Shown: positions 17,454 to 28,879 of the stretch, in pieces
Layout: the number at the start of each line of letters is the position of its first letter
How positions within the stretch are numbered: position 1 is the first letter of the stretch
Origin: Nilaparvata lugens
Lineage: Eukaryota > Arthropoda > Insecta > Hemiptera > Delphacidae
Direction: 5' to 3'
DNA: 64,000 nucleotides
NCBI RefSeq assembly: GCF_014356525.2
Contig: NC_052508.1
Span: forward strand, 64,814,917-64,878,916
Translations under genes and position numbers: made by a program
Notes under the pieces: generated by a model
What the model was told of the DNA's origin: nothing
Seen by the model: the letters and a program-made list of their open reading frames with translations, nothing else
Database searches by the model: none

Positions 17454-17960
17454 CTATGCATCTCTGTCCTGTGCTCGCTGTCTCCACCTTCTTACGCCCA
17501 AGGATTGAAGGTCTGCCTCCACGTCGTCCAACCATCTCTTGCATGGTCGGCCTCGCTTTCTTCGTCCCCCTGGTTGCTGATACAGAGACATACGTGCTGT
17601 ACGGGTTTCCGGCATACGTTCCACATGGCCCAACCAACGAATACGTGCTCTTCTAATTTCAGTAACAATGCTAGGTTGCCCATACAGATTATAGAGCTCA
17701 TCATTTTTTCTGAGTCGCCACCTATCAGCCTCCAACACTGGCCCATAAATTCTTCTTAGGATATTTCTCTCCCATCGATTCAACAGCATCTTATCACAAC
17801 TTGTCAACACCCATGTTTCACAAGCATACATCACCACTGGTCGCAGAACTGTCCTATAAATTTCAATTTTACTTCTCCAGCTTAACAGTCTTGATCTAAG
17901 GATTTTCTGTAGGCTGAAGTATGCCCTACTTCCAGCTTTCAATCTCTCTTTGATTTTCAT
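17454..17960 (-). pseudogene. C-terminal domain of the RTE-like retrotransposon
   Basis: The segment has VMYACETWVLT, WERNILRRIYGP, RWLGHVERMPE and GRPCKRWLDDVE, the usual C-terminal pattern of this class of insect retrotransposon proteins. A TAG replaces an expected Trp near the end, after which a few more family-like residues are readable before the true stop near 17410. Confidence 0.8.
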
Positions 17961-18891
17961 TTTTGTTAGTGATCAGGGATCCAAGATACTTAAAACATTC
18001 TACTGTTTTAAGACGATGTCCTTCCAGTGCGAGCTCTTCAGGTATCCTTCTCTGGTCTCTAGTCATCCTCATGTACACAGTCTTACTTCCATTGACTGCC
18101 AAACCTGCTTTTTTTGACTCTTCCTCCAATTTTCTAAAACTTTCAATCAGATCCTCCTCCCTTCGGGCTAAGATGTCTACATCATCTGCGTATGCTAGGC
18201 ACTGTGCCATTCTAGGAAGCAGTGTACCTCCAGCATTCAAACCTATATTTCTGACTGCTCTTTCCAAGACAAGGTTAAACAGAGTGCCTGACAGAGTATC
18301 TCCCTGTCTCAGACCCCTCTCAATGCCGAACTCTTGAGAACTTTGACCAGCGATACTAACTTTGCTTTTGGTTCCTGTCAATGTCATGTTCACAAGGCGC
18401 ACCAACTTATCTGGAATCTCCAGTATGCGGAATGTTTCTAGCATATACATCCTGTCTACACTATCATATGCTTGCTTGTAGTCTATGAATAACTGGTGGA
18501 CAGGAATATTGAATTCATAGCATTTCTGCAGTATTGTTCTGATAGTGAACATATGATCCGTTGGTGCTCTCCCCTGTCTGAAACCACTCTGATATTCTCC
18601 AAGAGCATTTTCAGCATGAGGTGCCAACCTCATTGCTAGCACCTTTGCAAAGACCTTGTAAGCTACATTTAACAGAGCAATACCACGGTAATTAGCACAT
18701 TCCGACTTGGAGCCTTTTTTATGTATTGTGCAAAGGAGTGCCATTTTCCAGTCATCCGGCATTTTCTCTTCCCTCCACACTTTACAGACCAGGACATGCA
18801 CCTTTCTCAAAACCAGCTCTCCTCCATGCTTCAACAGTTCAGCTGTAATGTTATCACTGCCTGGTGCTCTATTGTTCTTCAGCTCCTGCAT
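17926..18891 (-). pseudogene. Reverse transcriptase domain of the RTE-like retrotransposon
   Basis: The fragment holds palm and finger motifs in order: NNRAPGSDNI, LLCTIHKKGSKSECANYRGI, YQSGFRQGRAPTD, LFIDYKQAYDSVD, GLRQGDTLSGTLFNL and the catalytic YADDVDILARR. All three aspartates are present. The frame ends by frameshift near 17950 and continues in the next fragment. Confidence 0.88.
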
Positions 18892-19583
18892 GGCTTCACT
18901 GACTTCTTCAAGCCCCGGTTCCCGGTCTGCAATTGTATATGTTGGTCTTCCAAAAATCTGGACCCACCTCTCTCACCGATGCGATTCAACAAATTCTCAA
19001 AATATTCTGCCCATCGATCCAGAACCGCAGCTGGGTCCCCAGCCAGATTTCCATGTTTGTCTCTTATCAGTACTGCTCTAGCTTGGAAACCCTTCTTTTC
19101 TTCTCTTACCAAGCTGTACATCTCCCTCATTCTTCTGTTTGTGGCTTGTTCCTGTATCTTTTCAATCTTCCTCCTTTCCCAAGCTCGTTTCTTCTCTCTA
19201 CATATGTTTGCTGCCAGAGTCCTGGCTCTTACAAACGCCTCTCTGGTATTCCTGGTCCCTCTTTGCAGTGCTCTCTGCCTTGCTTCATTTCTCATGCTTA
19301 TTGCTTCTCTGCATTCTTGGTCAAACCATTCTTCCCTCCGAACAGGTCGCATGTTGCCTAATGTTTCCTCTGCTGCTCTTGTCAAAGCCCCTTTCAATAT
19401 TTCCCAATCACGCTCCACATCATTGACTCCCTCCGTCTCTCCAGGTGCTAATAGATGCTTTACTTTCTCTTCATATTGCACAGCAATTTCCCTTGTCTTC
19501 AATTTATCTGTGTCAAATTTTGTCACTCTTGGGTTTTTTATTGAATGCAGTCGTGATATTCTCTGCCTGCATGTTGCCATCAC
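18879..19583 (-). pseudogene. Linker region between endonuclease and reverse transcriptase
   Basis: The segment begins just after the endonuclease SDH motif and is rich in Arg, Glu and Lys helices (RREEWFDQECREAI, then CREKKRAWERRKIEK). It belongs to the same polyprotein as its neighbours. A frameshift near 18910 splits it from the reverse transcriptase frame. Confidence 0.75.
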
Positions 19584-20485
19584 CAGGTAGTGGTCAGAGT
19601 GATATTCTCTGCCCCTCTAAAGGCTCTAACATCCATTATATCTGAAGCATGCCGTCTATCTATGAGAACATAGTCAATCTGGTTCTGTGTATGACCATCA
19701 GGTGACTTCCATGTTGCCTTATGTATATTTTTATGAGGGAAGCAGGTGCTTGCAATAGTCATTCTGTTGCTGATTGCAAAGTCGATAAGTCGTGTACCAT
19801 TATCATTTGACTCCTCATGCAAACTCTCCTTGCCTATTGCTGGTCTATAGCATTCTTCCCTTCCTACCTTGGAATTCATGTCACCCAGAATAATTTTCAC
19901 ATCATGAGCAGGGGCCTCATGGTATAGTTGCTCAAGCCTATCATAGAAAGTATCCTTAGCATCCTCATCACTTTCCTCTGTTGGAGCATGAGCGGAGATC
20001 AGTGTGATTGTGAAGAATCTACCTCTTATCCTTATTGAGCACAATCTCTCATCAATATCCTTGAAGTCTACAAGCTGTCCTAGTAAGTTATTGTGCACCA
20101 CAAATGCAGTTCCAAAGGTGTTAGTATTATTTCCACTGCATAGTATGGTGTTGTAGACCTTGGTCTTCAAAATGTGGGATCCTCTCCATCTTACCTCCTG
20201 AAGTGCAGCCACATCCACCCTGTACTTTTTTAATTGATCTGTCAGGCCATTCAGAGCACCAGGTCTGAACAATGTACGCACATTCCAAGATGCTAGTTTC
20301 CAATCCATTCCCATTTTCGTTTTTCTGCGAGCCATATTTAATCCGGTATTTCCGATCCATGTTCCGAGGCTTGTGTAGGTTTTCGTAACTTCAGATTTTT
20401 TACAAGAATGGGTTGTTGGCCCATCGCTCAACCCCCAACCTGGAGGACCAGGGTCGTTTTTCTGGAGTTGCCCTCTCCTAGGCAC
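19580..20485 (-). pseudogene. Endonuclease domain of the RTE-like retrotransposon
   Basis: The frame carries the APE-type endonuclease that nicks target DNA for target-primed reverse transcription. Visible motifs are SWNVRTL, LQEVRWRG, SAHAPTEES, ILGDMNSKVG and NQIDYVLIDRR. The final SDH catalytic motif is not in this frame: it is read as SDHYLV in the next frame, so a one-base indel near 19605 separates it. Apart from that the domain is complete in order. Confidence 0.85.
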
Positions 20486-20723
20486 TTGCTTTCACAGCAG
20501 CTTACAGAGTGTAACCTACCCTGGATTTGATTCGGGTTTACTCCCTAGGCTCTTCCGCCCTCTCCGCCGTTGGGATTTCTCCTCATCCGCCTTCGAGGCC
20601 GTTGATCCACCCCGAGTTTTGGTCCACCCCGGCTATTTCACTGGTACCTCCTATATCTGGGAGGCATTCCCCTATCCGCCACCTGGGGAGGCACCCGATG
20701 GAAGATTAGCAACCCCTCACGGG

Positions 20724-20944
20724 ACCCTGAATTATATTCAAAGAGAAATACCATCAACCCACCTGCCATACCTGAAGGACCACCCACTACGCCATCTTTA
20801 GTGAGTAACTTGTAGCGTCGTATCAGAGGCACTTTCTTCCTTCCCAGCAGTTCAAATAAAACTTTCAATTTCTTGTGCTTCTGGAAGTAGGGATGTTGTG
20901 AGTATTTTACAGCTCGAATTATCTGATCTTCCACGTAAGTGAAG
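20724..20944 (-). CDS. Myb-like gene, exon 4 (damaged on both sides)
   Basis: On the minus strand the frame reads FTYVEDQIIRAVKYSQ and then KLKVLFELLGRKKVPLIRRY, a Myb/SANT-type helix pattern. Exon 3 ends with two bases of a codon and this exon would supply one base at 20944, so the reading frame fits. However the bases before 20944 are not AG but MITE-derived sequence. At the other end the original sequence before retrotransposon insertion would read a TAA stop after EYNSG; the insertion replaces it with a longer tail ending at 20638. Confidence 0.5.
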
Positions 20945-21168
20945 GATTAATAATTAATTCACAAAATATTTCACCTTATTTATGAAATTATTGCAAAATA
21001 TAATTTCTTGCTTAATAAAATATAATTGATTATTTTAAATGGACCGTTAATATTACATCAATAAACCTGTATCAGCTACCGTCTACAGAAGGCATTAACA
21101 AGACAGAGGATCGGCAACGTTTTTCTCCTATCTTTCTCCACTGCCATTATAACGTGGACCTCACTATA
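20945..21168 (-). mobile_element. Partial MITE of the TATAGTGAGGTCC family
   Basis: The right terminus reads CATTATAACGTGGACCTCAC followed by TATA, and the interior matches the full copy at 53410-53779 in reverse orientation. The other half is missing; the match stops exactly at the expected boundary of the Myb-like exon 4. Confidence 0.8.
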
Positions 21169-21169
21169 G

Positions 21170-22845
21170 TAGTGAATATTTATTTTTAATTTGACATTAA
21201 ACATATTTAAATTCAAAATTCTGGTTCATGTAAATAATTTTAGGCTGGTAATTTTATGTAAGGAAAGGCCTAAACTCATTTTGGACTTTGTAATTCTATC
21301 CAAATTCGAGAGAGAAGTAGCCAAGTTTGAACTATTAGGTGAGCAACATTTCACAACATTGAGAATGAAAACTCAATCCCCTACTTGTGTAATTAAATAT
21401 TGCTATGGTTTGCTGTGATAGAAAAATACAATGGAAATGAGTCCTGCAGCCTTGATCTTGGAATAAATTAATAAATAAACTCGTTTAATGTACCCTGCAT
21501 GGCAGTACGCTACCTTATAGTGAGATTCAAAAACTGTCAGCATTTCTAATAAATTCAATGAATGTTTCCTATTCATCTAATTCTGACAGTTTGAAGTGAA
21601 TATCACTGTAGTAGCAATCTATTTATTTATTTACTGTACAAAATACTACAATCATAATATAATTATGACATTGAAGGAAAAAATAAAAAAATAGCATGTA
21701 CTATTTCTGTCCAAAAATTTGGATAAAAAATTAATGTTGTCAAAAGTTTGAGATCATAAATTAATATCACACACTGCTTCGTCACTTGATTTTTGAGCCA
21801 GGAATAATGATTTTAAGATTTTGAATTTTGAAGGTTGACATAATACTTTAAATAAATAATACTTCAACAAATTCCCAATACAAAGACCCCATGTAGAAAT
21901 GAGACCTGTTGTGTATTACGAGTATAAAAAACAACTCAGCGATACTACGAACAAGAAAAAATGTATATAACAGTATGTTACACCTATTTACTCTTGAAAT
22001 TTAGCGGAGATACTGTAAATAAACAACCCAGACACAAGTTTTTTGTATATAATGTGTATTTGGACAGTAAAATTTTGTGATTTTTATAAAAGTGTATACA
22101 TAACCTAATTTGGACTATTTTTATCAAAATTATGGAGATAAACAGTTTTGTGTTTATCTTGTTGATTCTCGCCCAATTTGATGTTGTGATTGTGGAATGA
22201 AATAAATAAAGATGTGCTAAGCTGAAACTATAAATCTATAATGCGAATCTAAAAAACACAGTAGGCAAGTGAGCAATATTTTCGCTGGATTTGCGTGACA
22301 TCCGTCTTTGAATAAATGCTAGATGCTTTCAAATATGAAATACTATAAAGTTTCATGTGGAATAATAGTTGAGGTGATATGATGATTATTAGCTAAGGAG
22401 TGATCGCTTTAATGCGAGACGTTTAAATTAGGAATTTGCTGAGTTGATCGAAGTGTCTATGGCCACAAACAACAATAATTGAACAAATAAAAGTTCACGG
22501 ACAAGCCATACAAGTACAAATACGGAGTTACAGCTAAATCGAGATACATGCACAATATTATTATTCCGCAATTCGAACATTAACATCATAAAGGAATGAA
22601 ATACTAAAAAATGTCAGTTTATGAGAGAGCACGATTTCACAACAATAATTAATTGTCAACACTAAATAAATTTTTAATCATCTGTAAAGATCTGCAACAC
22701 CGTACCGTAAACATTCTCGCTCACTTTTTTCTCAACAAAGTTGAATCCATAATTTGTGAAGCTCTTCGAACTGTTGAAGAACCGTATGTGTAGTGTTTGG
22801 AAACTGTTCGCCGAAGAAACAGACAATCAGAACCATAATTTCGAA
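21170..22845. other. Non-coding stretch
   Basis: I see no supported gene. A segment near 21640-21720 (ACTACAATCATAATATAATT) recurs near 42115 and is likely an old repeat. Confidence 0.4.
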
Positions 22846-22849
22846 GTAA

Positions 22850-23229
22850 GGGCCGGTTTCCGAGCTCGGGATTAAGTCAAGTTCTAGACTTCAAACAGCT
22901 GGAGTCAGAAAATTGGCTTTCCAAAATGGGGCATAGTCGCAGTAAATAGTTGCAGCAGAATATATATTTATTTTCTCATTCATATCATTGGAAACGTTTT
23001 TCCTTGACGAAATGAAGCATTACTTAACAGTTCAAAATGGCTGAAACTTTACACTTTTTTCTCTTTCATTTATTTTGTGTTCAATTTTCTAGTTTTTCGA
23101 AATTTAATTTAAACGTGACTTTGACTATGACTGCGACTACGCCCCGTCTCGAAAAGCAAATTTTCTGACTCCAGCTGTATAAGTCTAGAACTTAGCTAAA
23201 TCCCAAGCTCTAAACTCGGAAACCGGCCC
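22850..23229. mobile_element. MITE with GGGCCGGTTTCCGAG termini
   Basis: Terminal inverted repeats of about 90 bases (GGGCCGGTTTCCGAGCTCGG at the left, its complement at the right) surround an AT-rich core. It is flanked by TAA on both sides (22847-22849 and 23230-23232). A 3-bp TAA target duplication suggests the PIF/Harbinger group. A second copy is at 37640-37980. Confidence 0.8.
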
Positions 23230-23412
23230 TAAACGTCAATCAGCTGTTAGAAAGAGAAAAACATATCCACGAAAATAGAGTAGCGTATTTTTTAATGCTA
23301 ACGGATCGGCATGAGTGAAACCTTGACAATTGGAAATTTTTTGAGAAAAAATATAATTAAATTTGTAAACTAAAGTTTAATGGAATGAAGATCAATGTAT
23401 TTGTATACTAAC

Positions 23413-23588
23413 CGCCCAACAGATTCTTCCGCATATATTTCGTAGAACCTGTCGTAGATACTTCGCAAGGTACGTTGGGGCAGACCTTGTCCCAAGTACT
23501 GAACAAATTTATGTTTTTCTTCATTTCTGAAAATATCTGGTTTAAGATATCCGGGTAGAAAATATTTTGGATCATCAAATCCGTACTC
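23413..23588 (-). CDS. Myb-like gene, exon 3
   Basis: The exon is bounded by acceptor TTTCCAG at 23589-23595 and donor GTTAGT at 23412-23407. It reads EYGFDDPKYFLPGYLKPDI and then KFVQYLGQGLPQRTLRSIYD, a pattern typical of insect Myb-like proteins related to transcription-termination-factor and DMTF1-type factors. The join from exon 2 is in phase 0. It ends with two bases of a codon. Confidence 0.7.
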
Positions 23589-23914
23589 CTGGAAATACAA
23601 TTAATTTCAAGTTCTTCAATTAATTTACACAGTGATTTTTGTACACTAACTTAATTCATTCTAATAGTTTTATCTTATCTGGCATCAGGGTCTTTTGCGA
23701 GTTAAAAATAGTTGTAGCATTCTGCAAAGGAAGTATATTCTCTTACATACAGTAAATATTTTTTGCAGAATAAATATGTTATTGGAAATGTTTTATAACA
23801 TAAATGAAATTTGGGGAAACGTATCTCACTTTGCATGTTTCTATTGATAGATTCAGTAAGTTTCCGAATTTAGTAAATTAAATGCTGGGTTGCATCAACA
23901 AGGATAAACTCGTA

Positions 23915-24160
23915 GGGTATGACCACACTGGATGCGTATTAGTGCAAGTGCACGCGTGGTCATGCAAGACAAAGCGTGTAGATAAGAAACAAAATCTGGA
24001 AAGAGCACCTACACTGAACGCGTGCATTTGCTGGACTTGGTTGCGTTCAGTGTGAGCAGCTACAGACAAGTCACAACGTGTTTCAATGGCTCTTTCCAGA
24101 TTTTGTTATTCGGCTCATTCAAGATCTGATTTGATACACGCATCGAATGTGATCATACCC
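23915..24160. mobile_element. MITE with GGGTATGACCACACTGGATGCG termini
   Basis: Imperfect inverted termini (GGGTATGACCACACTGGATG and CATCGAATGTGATCATACCC) bound about 246 bases. An internal near-repeat of CTCTTTCCAGATTTTG pairs both halves. There is a TA on either flank. Confidence 0.6.
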
Positions 24161-24413
24161 TAAACTTCATCAGGGGAGAATGCAACTAAACCAGGATTAA
24201 GCATCTTGCGATTCGCATGACGTCGATGGGAGCGAATTTTCAACCCTCGATTAAATCAAGTAAATTTTTAACCCTTGGTTGAATTGAAATCGACGCCGTC
24301 ATAGGAATCACAAAGGTGTGCACAAAGGTGAACCTCTCACTGAGTTGACATGAAACCTGGTTCTGTAATTCAAATTAGAATTATTCTCACTTTTGAACAA
24401 ATATAGTGGTATT

Positions 24414-24564
24414 CCCGTGTTATCGGATGAGCACGTTAAACTGTCGGTCCCGGCTGAAGTATGACAGTCGTAAGGCCCATTGACGGCTCAAATTATATAT
24501 TCAGGCGGTGGGACCTTCCCGCAAGGGACTCCCCACCAACAAAAGCGATACGAATTTACTTTTT
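24414..24564 (+). mobile_element. 5'-truncated SINE with 12-bp target duplication
   Basis: The segment matches the body and 3' end of the SINE at 56744-56989 but lacks its tRNA-like head. It is flanked by TATAGTGGTATT at 24402-24413 and 24565-24576. The 3' end is AATTTAC followed by a T-run. Confidence 0.8.
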
Positions 24565-25297
24565 TATAGTGGTATTGACAACATCTATGTCTTATTCTCT
24601 TAATTATGGAGAAATATCACAACATCTCAAACCATACAATCAAATTATTCTCACTTTTGAAAAAATATAGTGGTATTGACATCATCAATTATTCTTTTAA
24701 TAATGGAGAAATACCATAATATCTCAAACCATACAAGCTAATATTATTCTCACTGATTTTTTGCTCAAATAAGCATAAATGTGTGTTATAATATTGAAAT
24801 TCATCTAATATTGATGACAGTCTTCAACTTACAGTGAGTAGATCAAGTGATGGTTGTGTATTATTAATTCAACTAAAGTTTTTATTTATTTATTATTTTA
24901 CAAAGGCGACTTTCTAAAAGTATTTTTAAGCCTAGGTGATGATGATGGGATAAATGATAATACAATAAAGGTAGAATTATGAATGAATAAGAATTATAAG
25001 TTATGCTATCCAATAACTCAGTTACCAGAGAGTAGAATATTCATCCAAAAATTGTGCTCACTATAACCTTAGTGTCCGGCTTCCCATTAGGGAACTTTGG
25101 ACTATATACGGCGAGGTGGAACTACCCTTGGGTCTCCCAATCATTCAAAGTCATACGCTAATAATAATCCAAAAATTAATACTTTCAAGAGCTGGAAAAA
25201 TAATAGTTAAATTTCTATAGTTGAATCAATAGAAACAAATATAAGAACTTGTAGTCACCTTTATTAAAAACTTTATTTCAACTTGAAAATGACCTAT

Positions 25298-25499
25298 GGC
25301 ATAGCCACCTCTAATACAAGGCCGCGGCCTACGATATTGCAACATCGCAGTGTAGGCCTAGAATCTAATACATGATTGGTGATAAAGATTTAAAAAAATA
25401 CCAGCTGATCTTTTTCACCAATCATGTATTGGATTGTAGGCCTACACTGCGACGTTGCAACATTGTAGGCCGCGGCCTTGTATTAGAGGTGGCTATGCC
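25298..25499. mobile_element. Palindromic MITE with GGCATAGCCACCTC termini
   Basis: Long inverted arms (GGCATAGCCACCTCTAATAC and complement) enclose a short centre, with TAT on both flanks (25295-25297 and 25500-25502). It interrupts a sequence that appears uninterrupted near 44730 (AAATGACCTA...ATGGTCGAAAC), which confirms insertion. Confidence 0.8.
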
Positions 25500-25707
25500 T
25501 ATGGTCGAAACTATTCGTTAAAATATTTCCAAGTTTTTATTACACGTGTTTTTATTAATTTGAGCAAAAGTAGCCAATACAAGTAAAGTGATTTTAAAAT
25601 CAATAGTTATCAGAGAGTTGAATATTCATCGAATAAATAATATTTTTAAGAATAATGAGATTGTAGAGTATCCCACGAGTAGGATGTACATATTAGTTGA
25701 CACTTAC

Positions 25708-25890
25708 TTTTTTGAAAGATTCCCAGTTGCCTTTCAAGCACTGATCCTCTTCATCTGTGAAACAAGTCAACTTCAAACTTTGTCCATGAACTGACATCTC
25801 ATCTTGTAATTCAGAAGATTTGTTGAAACGTAGTGAATGGTGAGAGATTGGCACTTCCCAATCAACACAAACATACAGATCTTTAATTTT
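25708..25890 (-). CDS. Myb-like gene, exon 2
   Basis: A consensus acceptor (pyrimidine run then CAG, 25891-25893) and donor AAA/GTAAGT (25707-25702) bound 61 codons in phase 0. The exon reads KIKDLYVCVDWEVP and ends CFTDEEDQCLKGNWESFKK, the start of a SANT-like helix with the acidic EED motif. With exon 3 it forms a first Myb-like repeat. Confidence 0.75.
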
Positions 25891-26532
25891 CTGAAAAAAA
25901 AGAATGTTTCTACATTTAGGAAAAAATTGAATGTACAACTTATGAAATGAAGAAACGTAAAGAGAACACAATTTGTGGAACGAATAATAATTTTTTACGC
26001 CAAAATTCCTCCATTTATTCACGAGTGAGAGTGGCTGAAGGTATTCTTCTATGAACCTGAATATAAGTTACTACGATTCAAGAACACAAGTTATAATTGC
26101 AGTTACACGCCAGTTGTTCAAGAGATGATTTGTTTTTTATCTACGTTAAATCGGAAAAAATAATGTAGAAGAGTTTTGACCTGTGCAGTGCGAATAACTG
26201 GAAATTATTGTTTTGTTATTTATTCCATAAACAATATAATTTTTACAAAACTCCTCATAGTACAGAGTTGCAATAGTACGTTGAGCAATAGAGTTGAGTA
26301 GCACGAAGGGAAATAAATCTGTCACTATATCAAATAAATATAATATTTGATAAAGGAAATGAACCAACAAGTGGGTTGAGGGGGAAGGGAACCAATAGAA
26401 CAAGAGGGTTTCTTTCCTACTAAGAAATGAAATGAGAAACTTATTTCCAATCGAGCTCATTTTTCATTCGAGTTTCCATGACTTTCACCAGTTTTATCAA
26501 TAGGAATATAGTATTTTATTAACTCTGATCAC

Positions 26533-26716
26533 CTCACAGTCCTTTTTCAATAGATTATCATGCAAATCCAGTACATGATCGATATCGATAATTTTGTTCA
26601 ATTCGTCTACATCAATATTTGATTTAGACAAAGATGTCCGATCAAAAGAATTGTCAGAAAATTGATGTTCAGTTTCAGAAGCGGAGCTGGACATGTTTGC
26701 GAAATTTTACAAATAC
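26533..26716 (-). CDS. Myb-like gene, exon 1 with start codon
   Basis: The acceptor TTTCTGTTTCAG precedes 26716, giving 22 untranslated bases before the ATG at 26694. The exon codes 54 residues, MSSSASETEHQFSDNSFDRT onward, an acidic N-terminus. It ends at GAG/GTGATC, a weak donor, in phase 0, which matches exon 2. The gene as a whole would encode a nuclear DNA-binding protein of about 245 residues with Myb/SANT-like repeats; the exact orthologue is not recognised. Confidence 0.55.
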
Positions 26717-26719
26717 CTG

Positions 26720-27480
26720 AAACAGAAAATAAAATAAGACTTGAGATTATAATTTTTACCTGAATGAATATAGAATTTTTACAATTATACATTTATTGAT
26801 TACAGATATAGAACAAACAATAGAATGGAAGGACATTTTTCTGTATATTGAAATACTCTCAACAATAAATTTTCCATTTTTTCACCGAATTTCACTTATG
26901 ATGCATGATTTTGAACCGCCTTGACGAGCTGAAAAGAATAAAGTGTAGTACGAATGATGAGATCCGAGCATTGTGGAAAAAGTTATGAGTGTTTGAAATT
27001 TTGATCCTTGAGGTGTCCTTATGCGCGCCTGTCCTCTAGGAAATACTGAAATGAAGTGCACATAACGGATGATTCTCATAGAACATAATCTCATGAACTT
27101 ATATCATTTTTCAATCTGAAATAAAGGCAAGGGCAAATTTTTCTGTCCGATTAACAGATTTGGCGGAAATAGCTGAAAACTGGGAAATGAACCGAAAATA
27201 CGAGGTTTTTGGGCCACTCTGTATCTAGCACAGGGAAATTTTGCATGAAATTGGTCTGGACTTCTATGTATCCAAATAATATATTTAAAAAAATCATAAC
27301 TACAATATGAATTGCAAGCACACCCCCTTTTTTATGTCTATATTGACTGGACTAACGTAATAATCAGATATCTGGATTGACTGTGTCTGTAGTGGACCTA
27401 ACTAATTGTTCCTTATTGTATGGGTTGACATACAAGTTGGGTCTAAATAACACTTAGCTGTTCCATATGATACTTATTCC
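26720..27480. other. Non-coding stretch upstream of the Myb-like gene
   Basis: I see no supported coding sequence. At least one untranslated first exon of the Myb-like gene should lie upstream of the acceptor at 26717, but I cannot place it. Confidence 0.3.
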
Positions 27481-28600
27481 TTGGCTATTCAACCCATTGA
27501 GGGTCTTGGCCTCCCGCAGTATGCCTCTCCATTCGTCTCGATTTTGTTCTTTTCTTCTCCATCTTCTGCCTTAAATCAATTTTGACGTCATCAAACCAGC
27601 GTATTCTTGGCCTTCCCCACAATATTCTTCCAATATTCAAACAATTCCTTCGCAGTTTTTGAATCATCCATACGTTCCACATGCCCCAACCAGCTTAGAA
27701 GCCTCACTTTTATTTCAGCTACAATATCTTGATTGTTGGTGCTGTACCTCCACTCTCCATCACTACAGATAGGTCCATACATTTTTCCGAGTATCTTTCT
27801 CTCCCAAACACTGAGTAAGTTTCCGTCCCTCCAAGTCAGTACCCAGGTTTCTGCACCGTACATTACCACTGGTCTTATGACAGTGTTGTAGACTTGTACT
27901 TTCAAGATGTTTGAAATAAATCGGCAATTCAGTAATTAATTATATTCAGTTCATGACCGGCAGTCGCCAGAAAGACTTGGTCAAAGTTTAAAACAATTAA
28001 AAAAACACAAGTAACTTTGGATGGCTGCAGATAGCTTGTTTCATGTGGCTCTGTACACTACCTACGTAAACAAAGCCTTAGTGCATTCGAGTGACGTCAG
28101 CACAGGTAAGGCTCCTACACCAATAAAAATTCGTTGATTTCAGCTAATCTATATCAGGTGTAGGAGCCCTATCTGTGCTGACGTCACACGAATGCACTAC
28201 GGCTTTCTTTACGGAGGTAGTCCTCTGTAGAAGGACTGCCACTCCAAAATGTGGTATGAGAAATTGAGGAACTTTTCCGTACATAATGGCATCTATTCCC
28301 AGCTGAGAGTTTTGCTTTAATATTCACTTCGTTTTTGAGTGTCATTACAGCTTCCAGATATTTAAATTCTTCAATTTCTTCAGAGCCACTGTCTCCAACC
28401 ATAAACTGCCTCCCATTCCCTTGGACATTTCTTCTACGATTGTGCTTATGTTTGTCTTGGTTGTTCAGTAGGAAAAATCCTTCCTGTATGGCTCTTTTAT
28501 TCCTGGCTATCAAAACTACATCCTCCACGTATGCCTGTAGAGACATATCCATGATAGTTCCATTAGCGGAAGAACTGTGTGACATAAGTCCTTTTTTTCT
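27481..28600 (-). mobile_element. Degraded RTE-like retrotransposon 3' half
   Basis: Fragments read AYVEDVVLIARNKR (reverse transcriptase motif with Glu for the first Asp), IRPVVMYGAETWVLT, WERKILGKMYGPI, SWLGHVERM and GRPRIRWFDDVK. They are on the minus strand in several frames. The element is interrupted by a palindromic MITE at 28058-28220. Confidence 0.75.
28058..28220. mobile_element. Palindromic MITE inside the degraded retrotransposon
   Basis: Arms of about 63 bases start CTACCTACGTAAACAAAGCC and end with the near-complement GGCTTTCTTTACGGAGGTAG. The centre is about 37 bases. Each arm contains TGACGTCAGCACAG. Confidence 0.75.
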
Positions 28601-28879
28601 GAAAACAGGTTTGATCTGCTATTCAAAATAATCATGATTTCTGTCTTCAAGAGCAAGGATTTCTCATCCATCCATGTTTTTCTGGTTACGCTTTTCTTTA
28701 ATGCCTCTCCAAGTTTCTCTTTTCCCTTTTTTGCTGAGGGTGATGCCCACATGAGCTCTAGACTTGTGCGTCCTAGGTTTAAGCTCTTGGCTTCCACTGA
28801 TGCTTTCTTGTTCCATATGATAACATGTTACTTCATCTCTTACTAGAGTTCAAGCCTCTCAGCCTCTCAGGCTAGAATT

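Larger units (their letters stand above)
17393..20723 (-). mobile_element. Non-LTR retrotransposon (RTE-like), full-length-looking, with 13-bp target duplication
   Basis: The element is flanked by identical 13-bp copies of ACCCTGAATTATA at 17380-17392 and 20724-20736. Its 3' end on the minus strand is a short (AGT)n tail. Inside are an apurinic-type endonuclease and a reverse transcriptase, broken by three frameshifts (near 19605, 18910 and 17950) and one stop near the C-terminus. The perfect target duplication points to recent insertion, so some frameshifts may be sequencing indels. Confidence 0.85.

Noticed and set aside
17963..19645. Several long plus-strand frames opposite the retrotransposon
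   Set aside because: They are antisense shadows of the endonuclease and reverse transcriptase and show no family pattern.
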